A model generated the notes under the pieces. It saw only the letters and a program-made list of their open reading frames with translations, was not told where the DNA came from and made no database searches. This document shows positions 56,736 to 64,000 of a DNA stretch of 64,000 bases, in pieces; within the stretch, counting starts at the first letter, position 1; each line of letters begins with the position of its first letter. Source of the stretch: Flavobacterium endoglycinae (GTDB lineage Bacteria; Bacteroidota; Bacteroidia; Flavobacteriales; Flavobacteriaceae); NCBI RefSeq assembly GCF_017352115.1, contig NZ_CP071448.1, forward strand, positions 248,001-312,000, read 5' to 3'. The position numbers and the translations under genes were made by a program.

Positions 56736-58262
56736 ATGAAGAAATTAAGCATTTCATTATTTGCCGCATTATTAATTATGGCAAGCTGTAATAATGATGA
56801 CAATTCTAAAAATGACGAACAACCAGAAGCAGTTGTAAACGAAAATCCGGGAACTTTTAAAGAAATCGGTTCTATTACAATTGGTGGTGAAGCTGCCGCC
56901 GAAATTTCGGCTTACTGTGAAAAAACAAAAAGATTATTTACAGTAAATAACAGCGGTGTAAACCAAATTGATGTTATTGATATTGCTGATCCCACAAAAC
57001 CAATGAAAATTGGTAAAATTGATTTAGCAGCTTATGAAGGTGCCGCAAACAGTGTTTCAGTTTTTGACGGAAAACTCGCGGTTGCATTAGAATCTACTAG
57101 TAACAAACAAGGAAACGGTAAAGTATTAGTTTTTAACACTTCAGACTACAGTTTGATTAAGCAGGTAACCGTAGGTGCGTTGCCAGATATGGTTACTTTT
57201 TCTCCAGATGGAAAATACATCATGACTGCTAATGAAGGTGAACCAAATACCGATTATTCACAAGATCCAAATGGAACAATTTCAATCATTGAAACAAGCA
57301 CTTACAGCGTTACAACTTTAGATTTTAGTTCGTTTGCAAGTCAAGCAGAAGCGTTAAAAAAAGATGGGTTCAGAATTTCAAAATTTGCCAAAACTAGTTT
57401 TGCTCAAGATATCGAGCCAGAATATATTACTATTTCTGATGATTCTAAAACAGCTTGGGTAACTTTACAAGAAAATAACGGTGTCGCAAAAGTTGATTTG
57501 ACTTCCAAAACGATTACTGCTATTTATCCTTTAGGTCTAAAAGATTACAATACGGCTGAAAATGCTATTGATGTAAGCGACAGCGATAACAAAATTGCAT
57601 TTAATCCTTGGAAAGTAAAAGGTCTTTATATGCCAGATGCTATCAGTCATTTTACAGTAAACAATACTCCTTATTTTGTTACTGCTAACGAAGGTGATGC
57701 AAGAGAATACAACGCTTATTCTGATGTAAAACGTATGAAAAACATGACTCTTGATGCAACTGTTTTTCCTGATGCGGCAACTTTAAAATTAGATGGTAAT
57801 TTGGGAAGATTAAATCTTGTTGCCGATATGGGAGATACTGATGGAGATGGAGATTTAGACCAAATAGTAAGCTTTGGAGGAAGATCATTCTCAATCTGGA
57901 ATGGAAACACAGGAAAAATTGTTTACGACAGTAAAAATGATGTTGACAAAAAAACTAATGAATTAGGAACTTATGATGATAAGAGAAGTGATGATAAAGG
58001 TTCTGAACCAGAAGCCGTAGTTTCTGTAAAAATGGGCAATCAGAATATTTTATTTGTAGGACTTGAAAGATCCGATGCTTTTATGGTTTATGATGTCACG
58101 AATCCAATTTCTCCACAATATTTACAAACTGTTAAAACGGGTGATGCGCCAGAAGGAGTTTTATTTATTCCAGCTTCAAAAAGCCCAACTAAAAGAAGTT
58201 TATTAGTAGTAAGCAGCGAAGGTGACGGCTCTGTAAAAATTTATCAGCCAGATTTGAAATAA
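56736..58262 (+). CDS. Choice-of-anchor I domain lipoprotein
   Basis: 508 residues, lipobox LLIMASC with Cys18. A beta-propeller-like chain typical of choice-of-anchor I proteins: PDMVTFSPDGKYIMTANEGEPNTDY, IEPEYITISDDSKTAWVTLQENN, MGDTDGDGDLDQIVSFGGRSFSIWN and a C-terminal PEGVLFIPASKSP. DGDGDLD suggests calcium binding. Family members are often called alkaline phosphatases, but no phosphatase metal site is seen here. The physiological role is unknown. Confidence 0.9.
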   Translation: MKKLSISLFAALLIMASCNNDDNSKNDEQPEAVVNENPGTFKEIGSITIGGEAAAEISAYCEKTKRLFTVNNSGVNQIDVIDIADPTKPMKIGKIDLAAYEGAANSVSVFDGKLAVALESTSNKQGNGKVLVFNTSDYSLIKQVTVGALPDMVTFSPDGKYIMTANEGEPNTDYSQDPNGTISIIETSTYSVTTLDFSSFASQAEALKKDGFRISKFAKTSFAQDIEPEYITISDDSKTAWVTLQENNGVAKVDLTSKTITAIYPLGLKDYNTAENAIDVSDSDNKIAFNPWKVKGLYMPDAISHFTVNNTPYFVTANEGDAREYNAYSDVKRMKNMTLDATVFPDAATLKLDGNLGRLNLVADMGDTDGDGDLDQIVSFGGRSFSIWNGNTGKIVYDSKNDVDKKTNELGTYDDKRSDDKGSEPEAVVSVKMGNQNILFVGLERSDAFMVYDVTNPISPQYLQTVKTGDAPEGVLFIPASKSPTKRSLLVVSSEGDGSVKIYQPDLK

Positions 58263-58279
58263 CCAAATTTCACAAATTC

Positions 58280-58313
58280 AAAAAGGGTAAGATTTAAATT
58301 TTACCCTTTTTTT
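58280..58313 (+). terminator. Intrinsic terminator
   Basis: Stem AAAAAGGGTAA / TTACCCTTTTT, 10-nt loop, T-run behind. Confidence 0.9.
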
Positions 58314-58414
58314 ATGCAAAAAATCAAATTTTAATCACCACATTTTCAGAATTATAAGCAAAATAGTGGAAATTATGTAAACGAGGTTACAACACATTTC
58401 CAAAATACGGGGTC

Positions 58415-58422
58415 TACTTTTG
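58415..58422 (+). promoter_or_regulatory. -7 element TACTTTTG upstream of the OmpA gene
   Basis: Fits TAnnTTTG, 35 bp before the ATG. The -33 region has no clear TTG. Confidence 0.5.
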
Positions 58423-58457
58423 TCTGAGTTAAATAAAAATGAATAAATTTTGATATC

Positions 58458-59720
58458 ATGAAAAAGAAATTAGTATCAGTATCCCTTCTTCTATTAGCGC
58501 TTACTGCAGGTGCTCAAAATATGGCGACTACATCAGCAAAAACAATTGTTGATCAACCTGAATATAATAAATGGTCTATTGAATTAAATGGAGGTGTAAA
58601 CAAACCAACTAGAGCAATGACTGCAGGTTATGCTACAGAATCTTTAAATTTCTTTCACGGAGATTTAGGTGTTCGATATATGTTTAATCCAAAATTTGGG
58701 GTAAAATTAGATGTAGGTTACGACCAGTTTAAAGAGAAAAAAAATACTCCTGATTTTGAAAGCCGTTATGTTAGAGCCAGCTTACAAGGAGTTATTAACG
58801 TAGGACGTGCCTTAAATTTTGAAACTTGGACAAACACTATCGGTATTTTAGCACATGGTGGTTTTGGAGTTTCACAAATTAGTACTGAAACTGGTTTTGG
58901 AGGTCAAGATTACATGGCACACGGAATCGCTGGTATTACCGGACAGATTAAATTAAGCAACCGAGTAGCTTTGACTGGTGACCTTACGGGAATTATTAAC
59001 GGAAGACAAAACTGGAATTTTGACGGAATGGGTAATACTACTACAGGTTCTTTTGATGGTATTCTTTTAAATGCTTCTGTTGGTTTAACCTTCTACTTAG
59101 GTAAACACGAAAAACATGCTGACTGGGTTGGCGAAGAAGATAGAATTGGTGAATTGGAAAAAAGAGTGGACTTAATCGAAACTGGTCTTATTGATTCAGA
59201 TAAAGATGGTGTTGCTGATTTATACGATTTAGAACCAAACACAATTGCAGGTGTTGCAGTTAATACAAAAGGACAATCAATTGATAACAATCAAAATGGT
59301 GTGCCAGATGAGTTAGAAAGCTATTTGGATAAAACATATGAAAAGAAAGGCGCTGGATCAGCTACAAACAATACTGTTGAAGAATTAATCAACGGAGGTT
59401 ATGTAAATGTGTACTTTGATTTCAATTCTTCTAAACCAACAAACGCTTCTTTATCTGGGGTTGATTTCTTAGTAAAATACCTAAAAAATAACCCAGGAAA
59501 ATCTGCTGACATTATTGGATATGCTGATGAAATTGGAAGTTCAAACTACAATGCTGAATTGTCAAGAAAAAGAGCTGAAGCTGTGAAAAAAGTAGCAATA
59601 AATGCGGGAATTGATGCATCGAGACTGAATGTAATTGCTAACGGAGAGGATACTTCGGTTAACAAAAATTCTAAAGAGGCACGTCAAATCGTGAGAAGAG
59701 TTACTTTCCAAGTGAAGTAA
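58458..59720 (+). CDS. OmpA-family outer membrane porin
   Basis: 420 residues with a signal peptide (LLLLALTAGAQ). N-terminal eight-strand barrel (about 40-220), a coiled-coil linker, a thrombospondin-type-3-like stretch DSDKDGVADLYDLEP, and a C-terminal OmpA domain NVYFDFNSSKPTNAS ... ADIIGYADEIGSSNYNAELSRKRAEAVKK that binds peptidoglycan. It tethers the outer membrane to the wall. The -7 box TACTTTTG precedes it. Confidence 0.94.
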   Translation: MKKKLVSVSLLLLALTAGAQNMATTSAKTIVDQPEYNKWSIELNGGVNKPTRAMTAGYATESLNFFHGDLGVRYMFNPKFGVKLDVGYDQFKEKKNTPDFESRYVRASLQGVINVGRALNFETWTNTIGILAHGGFGVSQISTETGFGGQDYMAHGIAGITGQIKLSNRVALTGDLTGIINGRQNWNFDGMGNTTTGSFDGILLNASVGLTFYLGKHEKHADWVGEEDRIGELEKRVDLIETGLIDSDKDGVADLYDLEPNTIAGVAVNTKGQSIDNNQNGVPDELESYLDKTYEKKGAGSATNNTVEELINGGYVNVYFDFNSSKPTNASLSGVDFLVKYLKNNPGKSADIIGYADEIGSSNYNAELSRKRAEAVKKVAINAGIDASRLNVIANGEDTSVNKNSKEARQIVRRVTFQVK

Positions 59721-59747
59721 TATAGATATAAAGCTAAAAATAATAAG

Positions 59748-59777
59748 AAGAACTGTTTCAATAATGAGGCAGTTCTT
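59748..59777 (+). terminator. Intrinsic terminator after the OmpA gene
   Basis: Stem AAGAACTG / CAGTTCTT, 14-nt loop, T-run after. Confidence 0.8.
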
Positions 59778-59810
59778 TTTTTTGTTTCAATAAAACTACT
59801 AAAGAGCTTC

Positions 59811-59946
59811 AGAGAAGCGGAATATTTATAGAAAATATTTGCGTATATATTAAAAAAGCTCTAGCGGAGCGACATGTTTAGATATATCGCTCCGCTGGAG
59901 CTTTTCATGTGTATTTATTGAAATTCTATAAATATTTCGCTTTTCT
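59811..59946. repeat. Nested double inverted repeat element
   Basis: Outer arms 59811-59833 and 59924-59946 match at 21 of 23 positions; inner arms 59854-59872 and 59887-59905 match at 18 of 19 (core AGCTCTAGCGGAGCGA / TCGCTCCGCTGGAGCT). Total 136 bp between the OmpA and amidase genes. Such nested architecture suggests a small non-autonomous element or a structured RNA. Confidence 0.85.
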
Positions 59947-59958
59947 AAAGCGTACAAA

Positions 59959-59989
59959 AAAAGAGCTGTCTTTTTCAGACAGCTCTTTT
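59959..59989 (-). terminator. Intrinsic terminator after aguB
   Basis: Perfect 13-bp stem AAAAGAGCTGTCT / AGACAGCTCTTTT with a 5-nt loop, 22 bp downstream of the aguB stop. Confidence 0.9.
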
Positions 59990-60010
59990 AAAAATTATGA
60001 TAAATCTAAA

Positions 60011-60901
60011 TTATTTATCGATTGCTCTTTTTGTAATATCACCAAAGGCATCAATTCTTCTGTCTCTGAAGAATGGCCAGTTTTGACGAACATTTTCTTG
60101 TAAATCCAAATCAACCTCAGCGATTAGAATTTCTTCTTTATCATGAGAAGCTTGAGCTAAAATTTCACCTTGTGGGCCAGCGATGAAAGAGGCTCCCCAG
60201 AATTGAATTCCTTCGGTTCCATCGATGTATTTTTCAAGACCAATTCTGTTAGCTGCCGCTACGAAAACTCCATTTGCTACAGCATGACCTTTCATAACGT
60301 TCATCCAAGCTCCATATTGGTTTTCTCCGTATTGTTCTTTTTCTTTTGGATGCCATCCAATTGCTGTTGGGTAGAATAAAACTTCTGCACCTTTAAGCGC
60401 TGTAATACGAGCTGCTTCTGGATACCATTGATCCCAACAGATTAAAGTTCCAACCGTTCCTTTTTTAGTTTCAATTGCCTGAAAACCTAAATCACCTGGA
60501 GTAAAATAGAATTTTTCATAGAAATGCGGATCGTCTGGAATATGCATTTTACGGTATAAACCAGCTTCAGTTCCATCAGCATCAATAATATAAGCACTAT
60601 TATGATAGATTCCTGCCATTCTTTTTTCGAAGAAAGGAACGATAATAACTACTCCTAATTCTTTTGCCAATTCACTGAATGCAATAAATGAAGTACTATA
60701 AAGCGGTTCTGCTAATGCAAAATTATCTACATCCTCGCTTTGGCAGAAATAATGACTGCTATATAATTCAGGAAGTAAGATCACTTCTGCCCCTTGACTT
60801 GCAGCATCTCTTACCCAGCTGATACATTTTTTAAGATTATTTTCGGCAACATCATTCAGGTTTAACTGAATAACCGATATTTTATATTTTCTTTTCGCCA
60901 T
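60011..60901 (-). CDS. aguB: N-carbamoylputrescine amidase
   Basis: 296 residues from ATG at 60901 (MAKRKYKISVIQ); a TTG upstream is in frame. Nitrilase fold with Glu in LLPELYSSHYFC, Lys in LYRKMHIPDD, and catalytic Cys in TLICWDQWYPEAARI. It completes putrescine synthesis from agmatine with AguA. The -7-like TATTTTTG (60920-60927, minus) is in nearly the same context as the aguA one. The WDQWYPE pattern fits AguB rather than other nitrilases. Confidence 0.92.
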   Translation of the reverse strand: MAKRKYKISVIQLNLNDVAENNLKKCISWVRDAASQGAEVILLPELYSSHYFCQSEDVDNFALAEPLYSTSFIAFSELAKELGVVIIVPFFEKRMAGIYHNSAYIIDADGTEAGLYRKMHIPDDPHFYEKFYFTPGDLGFQAIETKKGTVGTLICWDQWYPEAARITALKGAEVLFYPTAIGWHPKEKEQYGENQYGAWMNVMKGHAVANGVFVAAANRIGLEKYIDGTEGIQFWGASFIAGPQGEILAQASHDKEEILIAEVDLDLQENVRQNWPFFRDRRIDAFGDITKRAIDK

Positions 60902-61050
60902 GACATAAAATTTAGAGTGCAAAAATAGTAAATTTTAAAGGAATGGCAAAGCCAACACTCTTCAATCCAGATAACTTTAAAAACATAGTTACAAAAAGTT
61001 TGTAAAGAATTTATGCTACTAAAAGCTAGTCAAATATCTTTCAAAACAAA

Positions 61051-61087
61051 AAAACATTTTACAGAAATAAGTTCTATAAAATGTTTT
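61051..61087 (-). terminator. Hairpin after lipoprotein A
   Basis: AAAACATTTTACAG / CTATAAAATGTTTT, 13 of 14 pairs; the same CATTTTACA core as the hairpin behind lipoprotein B. Confidence 0.75.
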
Positions 61088-61108
61088 ATAAAGTATGTCT
61101 TAAAAAAA

Positions 61109-61519
61109 TTACTGAATAACAAGTTTCTTTACTAAAAATTCAGTTTCAGATTTTTTAAATTTAATTTCAAAAGTTCCTTTTGACTGTGGTGAAAATGTAT
61201 AAACTGTATGTAGAGCCGTTGGTGTCTCATTACCACAAGTTGTAGGATAAGTTACTTCTATCTGAAATCCTTCTTCTTTTCCAATTGATATATTTCCAAT
61301 TCTATCAAATTTACCACATGCATTGTCTACAATAAACGATATGTCATAATTAATATCAACTCCTACTTTTCCAGTTTCTGGTCCGCTGATTGCTGTAACA
61401 TTTGCCGCTCTTGAAATGGTTTGAGGTGTTTCTTTTCCATTGTCATCACTACTGCATGAAAGCAAAGAAACTGCTAAAAACAGTATTGTCAAAACTGATT
61501 GTAATCTAAAGGTTTTCAT
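61109..61519 (-). CDS. Lipoprotein paralogue A
   Basis: 136 residues; lipobox LLSCSSDDN, Cys22. The mature part has GPETGKVGVDINYDISFIVDNACGKFD, then FKKSETEFLVKKLVIQ. It shares the same architecture, length and motifs with the next gene. No known domain; small beta-sandwich likely. Both end in the same KKSETEFL tail. Confidence 0.85.
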   Translation of the reverse strand: MKTFRLQSVLTILFLAVSLLSCSSDDNGKETPQTISRAANVTAISGPETGKVGVDINYDISFIVDNACGKFDRIGNISIGKEEGFQIEVTYPTTCGNETPTALHTVYTFSPQSKGTFEIKFKKSETEFLVKKLVIQ

Positions 61520-61624
61520 ATAAATTTATTAAGTTCATTATTATAAAGATGAGGCTAAATTACAAAGGTTGCGTAACAAAACACAAATAATTTCATATAT
61601 TTTTTTCACTTTGCTTTTAAAATC

Positions 61625-61665
61625 AAAACCATTTTACATCAATTAAAATCTCTGTAAAATGGTTT
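61625..61665 (-). terminator. Hairpin after lipoprotein B
   Basis: AAACCATTTTACA / TGTAAAATGGTTT, perfect 13-bp stem, 14-nt loop. Confidence 0.85.
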
Positions 61666-61692
61666 ATAAAAAACAAATCAACTCAATAAACT

Positions 61693-62103
61693 TTATTCAA
61701 TCACTACTTTTTGAGTAAGGAATTCTGTTTCTGATTTTTTGAATTTAATGTCATAAGTTCCTTTTGCTGTCGCTTTAAATTTGTAAACGGTCTTTTTTGG
61801 ATCTGGAACTTGTTGTATACAAACTTCGCTTGGGTATTTTGCTATTACTTGTAATCCTTTTACGGCACCAATGGTTACTTCAGAAATTTTGTCAAATTCT
61901 CCACATGCATTGTCAACCACAAAAGTTACTTCATAACTTAATTCATCGTTCACTTTTCCAGTTGCTGGTCCTTTAATTTCGGTTACTAAAGCAGCTTTTA
62001 CATTTGGAACAACTGGCTTCTCATCATCGTCATTACTACATGACACAATTGAAATTGATAAAAATAATACTACCAAAATTGATTTTAATTTAAAACTTTT
62101 CAT
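61693..62103 (-). CDS. Lipoprotein paralogue B
   Basis: 136 residues; lipobox SIVSCSNDDD, Cys22. The mature part has GPATGKVNDELSYEVTFVVDNACGEFD and ends FKKSETEFLTQKVVIE. It keeps the Cys in DNACG and a further Cys near 97, possibly a disulfide. About half of residues match paralogue A. Tandem duplication, including a terminator hairpin. Role unknown. Confidence 0.85.
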   Translation of the reverse strand: MKSFKLKSILVVLFLSISIVSCSNDDDEKPVVPNVKAALVTEIKGPATGKVNDELSYEVTFVVDNACGEFDKISEVTIGAVKGLQVIAKYPSEVCIQQVPDPKKTVYKFKATAKGTYDIKFKKSETEFLTQKVVIE

Positions 62104-62280
62104 ATAAAATAATAATTAATTGTTAATTACTATGAAGATGCAGTCAATTTGCAAAGGTTGCTTTTATGAAATGTTAAATGATTTTACAAAAATCTCAACC
62201 AATTGTAAATCAAAAGTTTATTTTTCAAAATAAATTTCATAAATAACGATATTTCTTACAAGAAAATAAATTTCCTTACT

Positions 62281-62362
62281 TAGCCCAGATAGAAACGGCA
62301 TCCTTTTGCGGCCTATAGATTACTGCGAGAAAGCCGCAAAAGATATAGTGAATAGCGGGACA
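62281..62362 (+). ncRNA. Candidate Flavo-1-like structured RNA
   Basis: The block TAGCCCAGATAGAAACGGCA ... CCTTTTGCGGC, a 20-nt loop, GCCGCAAAAG, then AGATATAGTGAATAGCGGGA. A 10-bp stem CTTTTGCGGC / GCCGCAAAAG closes the centre, and CCC/GGG can pair outside. I recall the flanking words from a conserved Bacteroidetes RNA motif (Flavo-1), but from memory only. Strand is assumed from the word order. Confidence 0.5.
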
Positions 62363-62392
62363 AATGGTAATTTTGGAAACAATTAAATCCTG

Positions 62393-62426
62393 CAAAAAAA
62401 AACACCAGCCTCTCGACTAGTGTTTT
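62393..62426 (-). terminator. Intrinsic terminator after DUF808
   Basis: AAAACACCAG / CTAGTGTTTT with one G-U wobble in the minus-strand RNA, T-run behind. Confidence 0.75.
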
Positions 62427-62448
62427 GTATTATTATACGGCTAAAGTT

Positions 62449-63333
62449 TTATAGTGCCGATTCTTTCTTTTTGAAAATCTTTTTAAAGAGATTAACCAAC
62501 GCTAAGACAATAAATCCAATGATAAGTCCTATTGCAAACTCTTTGATAATCGAAGGAAAATTTGGTAAAAGATGATGGAAAAATTCTATGTTGTGAACGA
62601 ATAATCCGCCGGCAACTAAAATTAAAGCAATAGTTCCAATAACAGTTAAAGCTTTAATCACTTTTGGAAGTGCTTGAACTAATACATTTCCAATACTTTT
62701 CAAAAGGCTTTTCTCTTTTTTACTGCGTTGGATCATCTTAAAACCAACTTCATCCATACGCACAATAAGCGCTACAATTCCGTAAACTCCAATTGTCGCA
62801 ATGATGGCAATGATTGAAACAGTAATTATTTGAGAAACTAATGGCTTTCCGATAACGGTTCCTAAAGCGATGATCACAATCTCTACAGAAAGAATAAAAT
62901 CGGTTACGATTGCAGATTTTACTTTTTCTTTCTCTACAAGCAAAATTTCTTCTTCTGTAAGAACTTCTTCTGTAATCCCTTCAGATTCTTCGTGTGCATG
63001 AGGAAAAAAGAACTCGTAGATTTTTTCAGCTCCTTCGTAGGCTAAAAACAATCCTCCTAAAACCAAAATTACCATAATAGCAATAGGAAAAAATGCACTT
63101 AACAAAAATGCAATGGGCAGGATAATGATTTTATTTAATAAAGAACCTTTACTAATTGCCCATAAAACCGGCAATTCTCTTGAAGAAGCAAAACCTGAAG
63201 CTTTTTCGGCATTTACTGCTAAGTCATCGCCCAAAATTCCGGCTGTCTTTTTTGCAGCAACTTTACTCATTACTGCAACATCATCCATAATTGCTGCGAT
63301 ATCGTCTAATAGAGCGAAAAAACCTGAACCCAT
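62449..63333 (-). CDS. DUF808 membrane protein (YedI-like)
   Basis: 294 residues. MGSGFFALLDDIAAIMDDVAVMSKVAAKKTAGILGDDLAVNAEKASGF is the DUF808 opening, followed by six or more membrane helices and a cytosolic loop (AHEESEGITEEVLTEEE). Inner membrane; function unknown. It stands alone. Confidence 0.9.
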   Translation of the reverse strand: MGSGFFALLDDIAAIMDDVAVMSKVAAKKTAGILGDDLAVNAEKASGFASSRELPVLWAISKGSLLNKIIILPIAFLLSAFFPIAIMVILVLGGLFLAYEGAEKIYEFFFPHAHEESEGITEEVLTEEEILLVEKEKVKSAIVTDFILSVEIVIIALGTVIGKPLVSQIITVSIIAIIATIGVYGIVALIVRMDEVGFKMIQRSKKEKSLLKSIGNVLVQALPKVIKALTVIGTIALILVAGGLFVHNIEFFHHLLPNFPSIIKEFAIGLIIGFIVLALVNLFKKIFKKKESAL

Positions 63334-63439
63334 TTTTTATTTTTTTTTAGTGATGCGAATCTAGACATTTTGCGTTAATCTTCCCAATAATATCATGGCT
63401 AAATTTGCTCTTTTATCTCTAATTCTAGAAATGAGGTTT

Positions 63440-63559
63440 CTAATTACATTGTCCTAAAAGAACCCATAAAATAATAAAAACGATAATCGTTCCGAAACAT
63501 CCTCCTCCTAATTTTTTAGCACCGTAACCGGCCAGTAATCCTCTAAATATATTATTCAT
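63440..63559 (-). CDS. 39-residue membrane peptide
   Basis: Start ATG at 63559: MNNIFRGLLAGYGAKKLGGG, then CFGTIIVFIILWVLLGQCN. A Gly/Lys-rich N-terminus precedes one membrane helix ending in Cys. A 68-residue version from 63646 starts with an unlikely N-terminus. Similar short peptides are widespread in Flavobacteriia as I recall them; function unknown. Confidence 0.75.
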   Translation of the reverse strand: MNNIFRGLLAGYGAKKLGGGCFGTIIVFIILWVLLGQCN

Positions 63560-63660
63560 AATAGTTTGTTTTAATGTTACTGTAAATTTGAGAATTAAGC
63601 CGATAATTTGATTTATAATACTTTTCGAAAATCTTTCATTATTCACGGGTATACATAAAA

Positions 63661-63692
63661 AAACACCGGCATTTCTGCCAGTGTTTCTTTTT
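63661..63692 (-). terminator. Intrinsic terminator after clpB
   Basis: AAACACCGGCA / TGCCAGTGTTT, one G-U wobble on the minus strand, with a T-run behind. Confidence 0.82.
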
Positions 63693-63713
63693 TTAAATAA
63701 GATGTATATCAGT

Positions 63714-64000
63714 TTATTCCCCTACTATTTGTGTTTGATTTCTAAAAACCAATTTTCCATCAAAAGCATCTAACAAAATAATGCTGTCTGTTGTGATGTT
63801 TCCCGCCAAAATTTCTTTTGACAACTGATTTAGAACTTCTCTCTGCACTACACGTTTTACAGGTCTTGCACCAAACTGAGGATCAAATCCTTTATCAGAC
63901 AAATAGGCAATTGCTTCTGGAGTTGCATCCATTGTTATGCCTTGCTGTGCCAGCATTTTGGTAACACCTTTTAACTGTAAGCCTACAATTCTTGAAATAT
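63714..64000 (-). CDS. clpB: ClpB-type chaperone, C-terminal fragment
   Basis: The last 95 residues run off the right edge. ISRIVGLQLKGVTKMLAQQG, YLSDKGFDPQFGARPVKRVVQREVLNQLSKEIL and a short tail are the ClpB D2 small domain, with the sensor-2 GARP motif. ClpB disaggregates proteins with DnaK. ClpC is less likely, given the RIV.LQL and QFGARPVKR. Only the end is visible. Confidence 0.9.
   Translation of the reverse strand, partial: ISRIVGLQLKGVTKMLAQQGITMDATPEAIAYLSDKGFDPQFGARPVKRVVQREVLNQLSKEILAGNITTDSIILLDAFDGKLVFRNQTQIVGE

Larger units (their letters stand above)
62104..62448. other. Intergenic region containing a candidate structured RNA
   Basis: 345 bp between lipoprotein B and the DUF808 gene. 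The structured block is at about 62281-62362. The rest is AT-rich without a gene. Confidence 0.5.

Noticed and set aside
56736..58262. Alkaline phosphatase
   Set aside because: No metal-binding catalytic site is seen; only the choice-of-anchor propeller pattern.
1..64000. Mobile elements, tRNA or rRNA genes
   Set aside because: No transposase, integrase, tRNA-like cloverleaf or rRNA segment was recognised while reading the window; small tRNA genes could be missed by eye.

Overview
The window is AT-rich, with no SD-type spacing before most genes and with Bacteroidetes-type promoters (TTG or TTTG, then 17-23 bp, then TAnnTTTG). Gene content (DUF6377 and PchR-like regulators, glycoside hydrolases, DUF4142 and choice-of-anchor proteins, MiaE, Bacteroidetes-type histidine kinases) points to a chromosomal segment of Flavobacterium or a close relative. 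I see no rRNA, tRNA, transposase, integrase, phage gene or CRISPR array.

Layout. 0-10 kb: a signalling block with a truncated CHASE3/GAF histidine kinase, a REC-kinase hybrid, a five-PAS kinase and a single-domain response regulator, interspersed with an SDR oxidoreductase, a SemiSWEET transporter, a PchR-like regulator and a small conserved protein. 10-19 kb: a stress/DNA-maintenance block (FMN-binding split barrel, DUF72, Fpg/Nei glycosylase, DUF892, a very acidic protein, a DUF5661-like protein, DUF1328, topoisomerase IB, a Rho-N-like protein, secreted proteins, DUF4142). 19-24 kb: an AraC/cupin pair and a TetR-thioesterase-MFS efflux locus carrying three identical 16-bp operators. 23.6-30 kb: a GH2 enzyme, an unusual ChrB-AraC fusion regulator, secreted proteins, a TlpA-like thioredoxin and an ArsR-OYE operon. 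31-41 kb: acyltransferase, DUF1349, GH3, DUF6377 regulator, a long acyl-CoA dehydrogenase/oxidase-like protein and an EamA transporter divergent from a MocR regulator. 42-47.7 kb: bestrophin, a USP-like protein, an OmpR/HK two-component system and an OmpW-like barrel. 47.9-61 kb: metabolism (aspA, guaC, glyA, miaE, fahA, aguA, aguB) plus a choice-of-anchor lipoprotein and an OmpA porin. 61-64 kb: two paralogous lipoproteins, a candidate structured RNA, DUF808, a tiny membrane peptide and the end of clpB.

The least explained signal is between the genes. Intergenic spacers carry degenerate short tandem arrays with periods of exactly 7 bp (units such as ACTCTTT, GTTGATG, AATTTTT, AAACTTG) or 8 bp (units fitting NNNCWRAG, such as TCGCAAAG, GTTCAGAG, GTTCTGAG), often arranged as inverted pairs, plus several long inverted repeats. 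With the TetR operator triad, the operator overlapping the ArsR promoter, the ChrB-AraC fusion and repeated TTCTATAA boxes before stress genes, these are the best candidates for undescribed biology here. Everything rests on reading the sequence and on family knowledge; no search was run.
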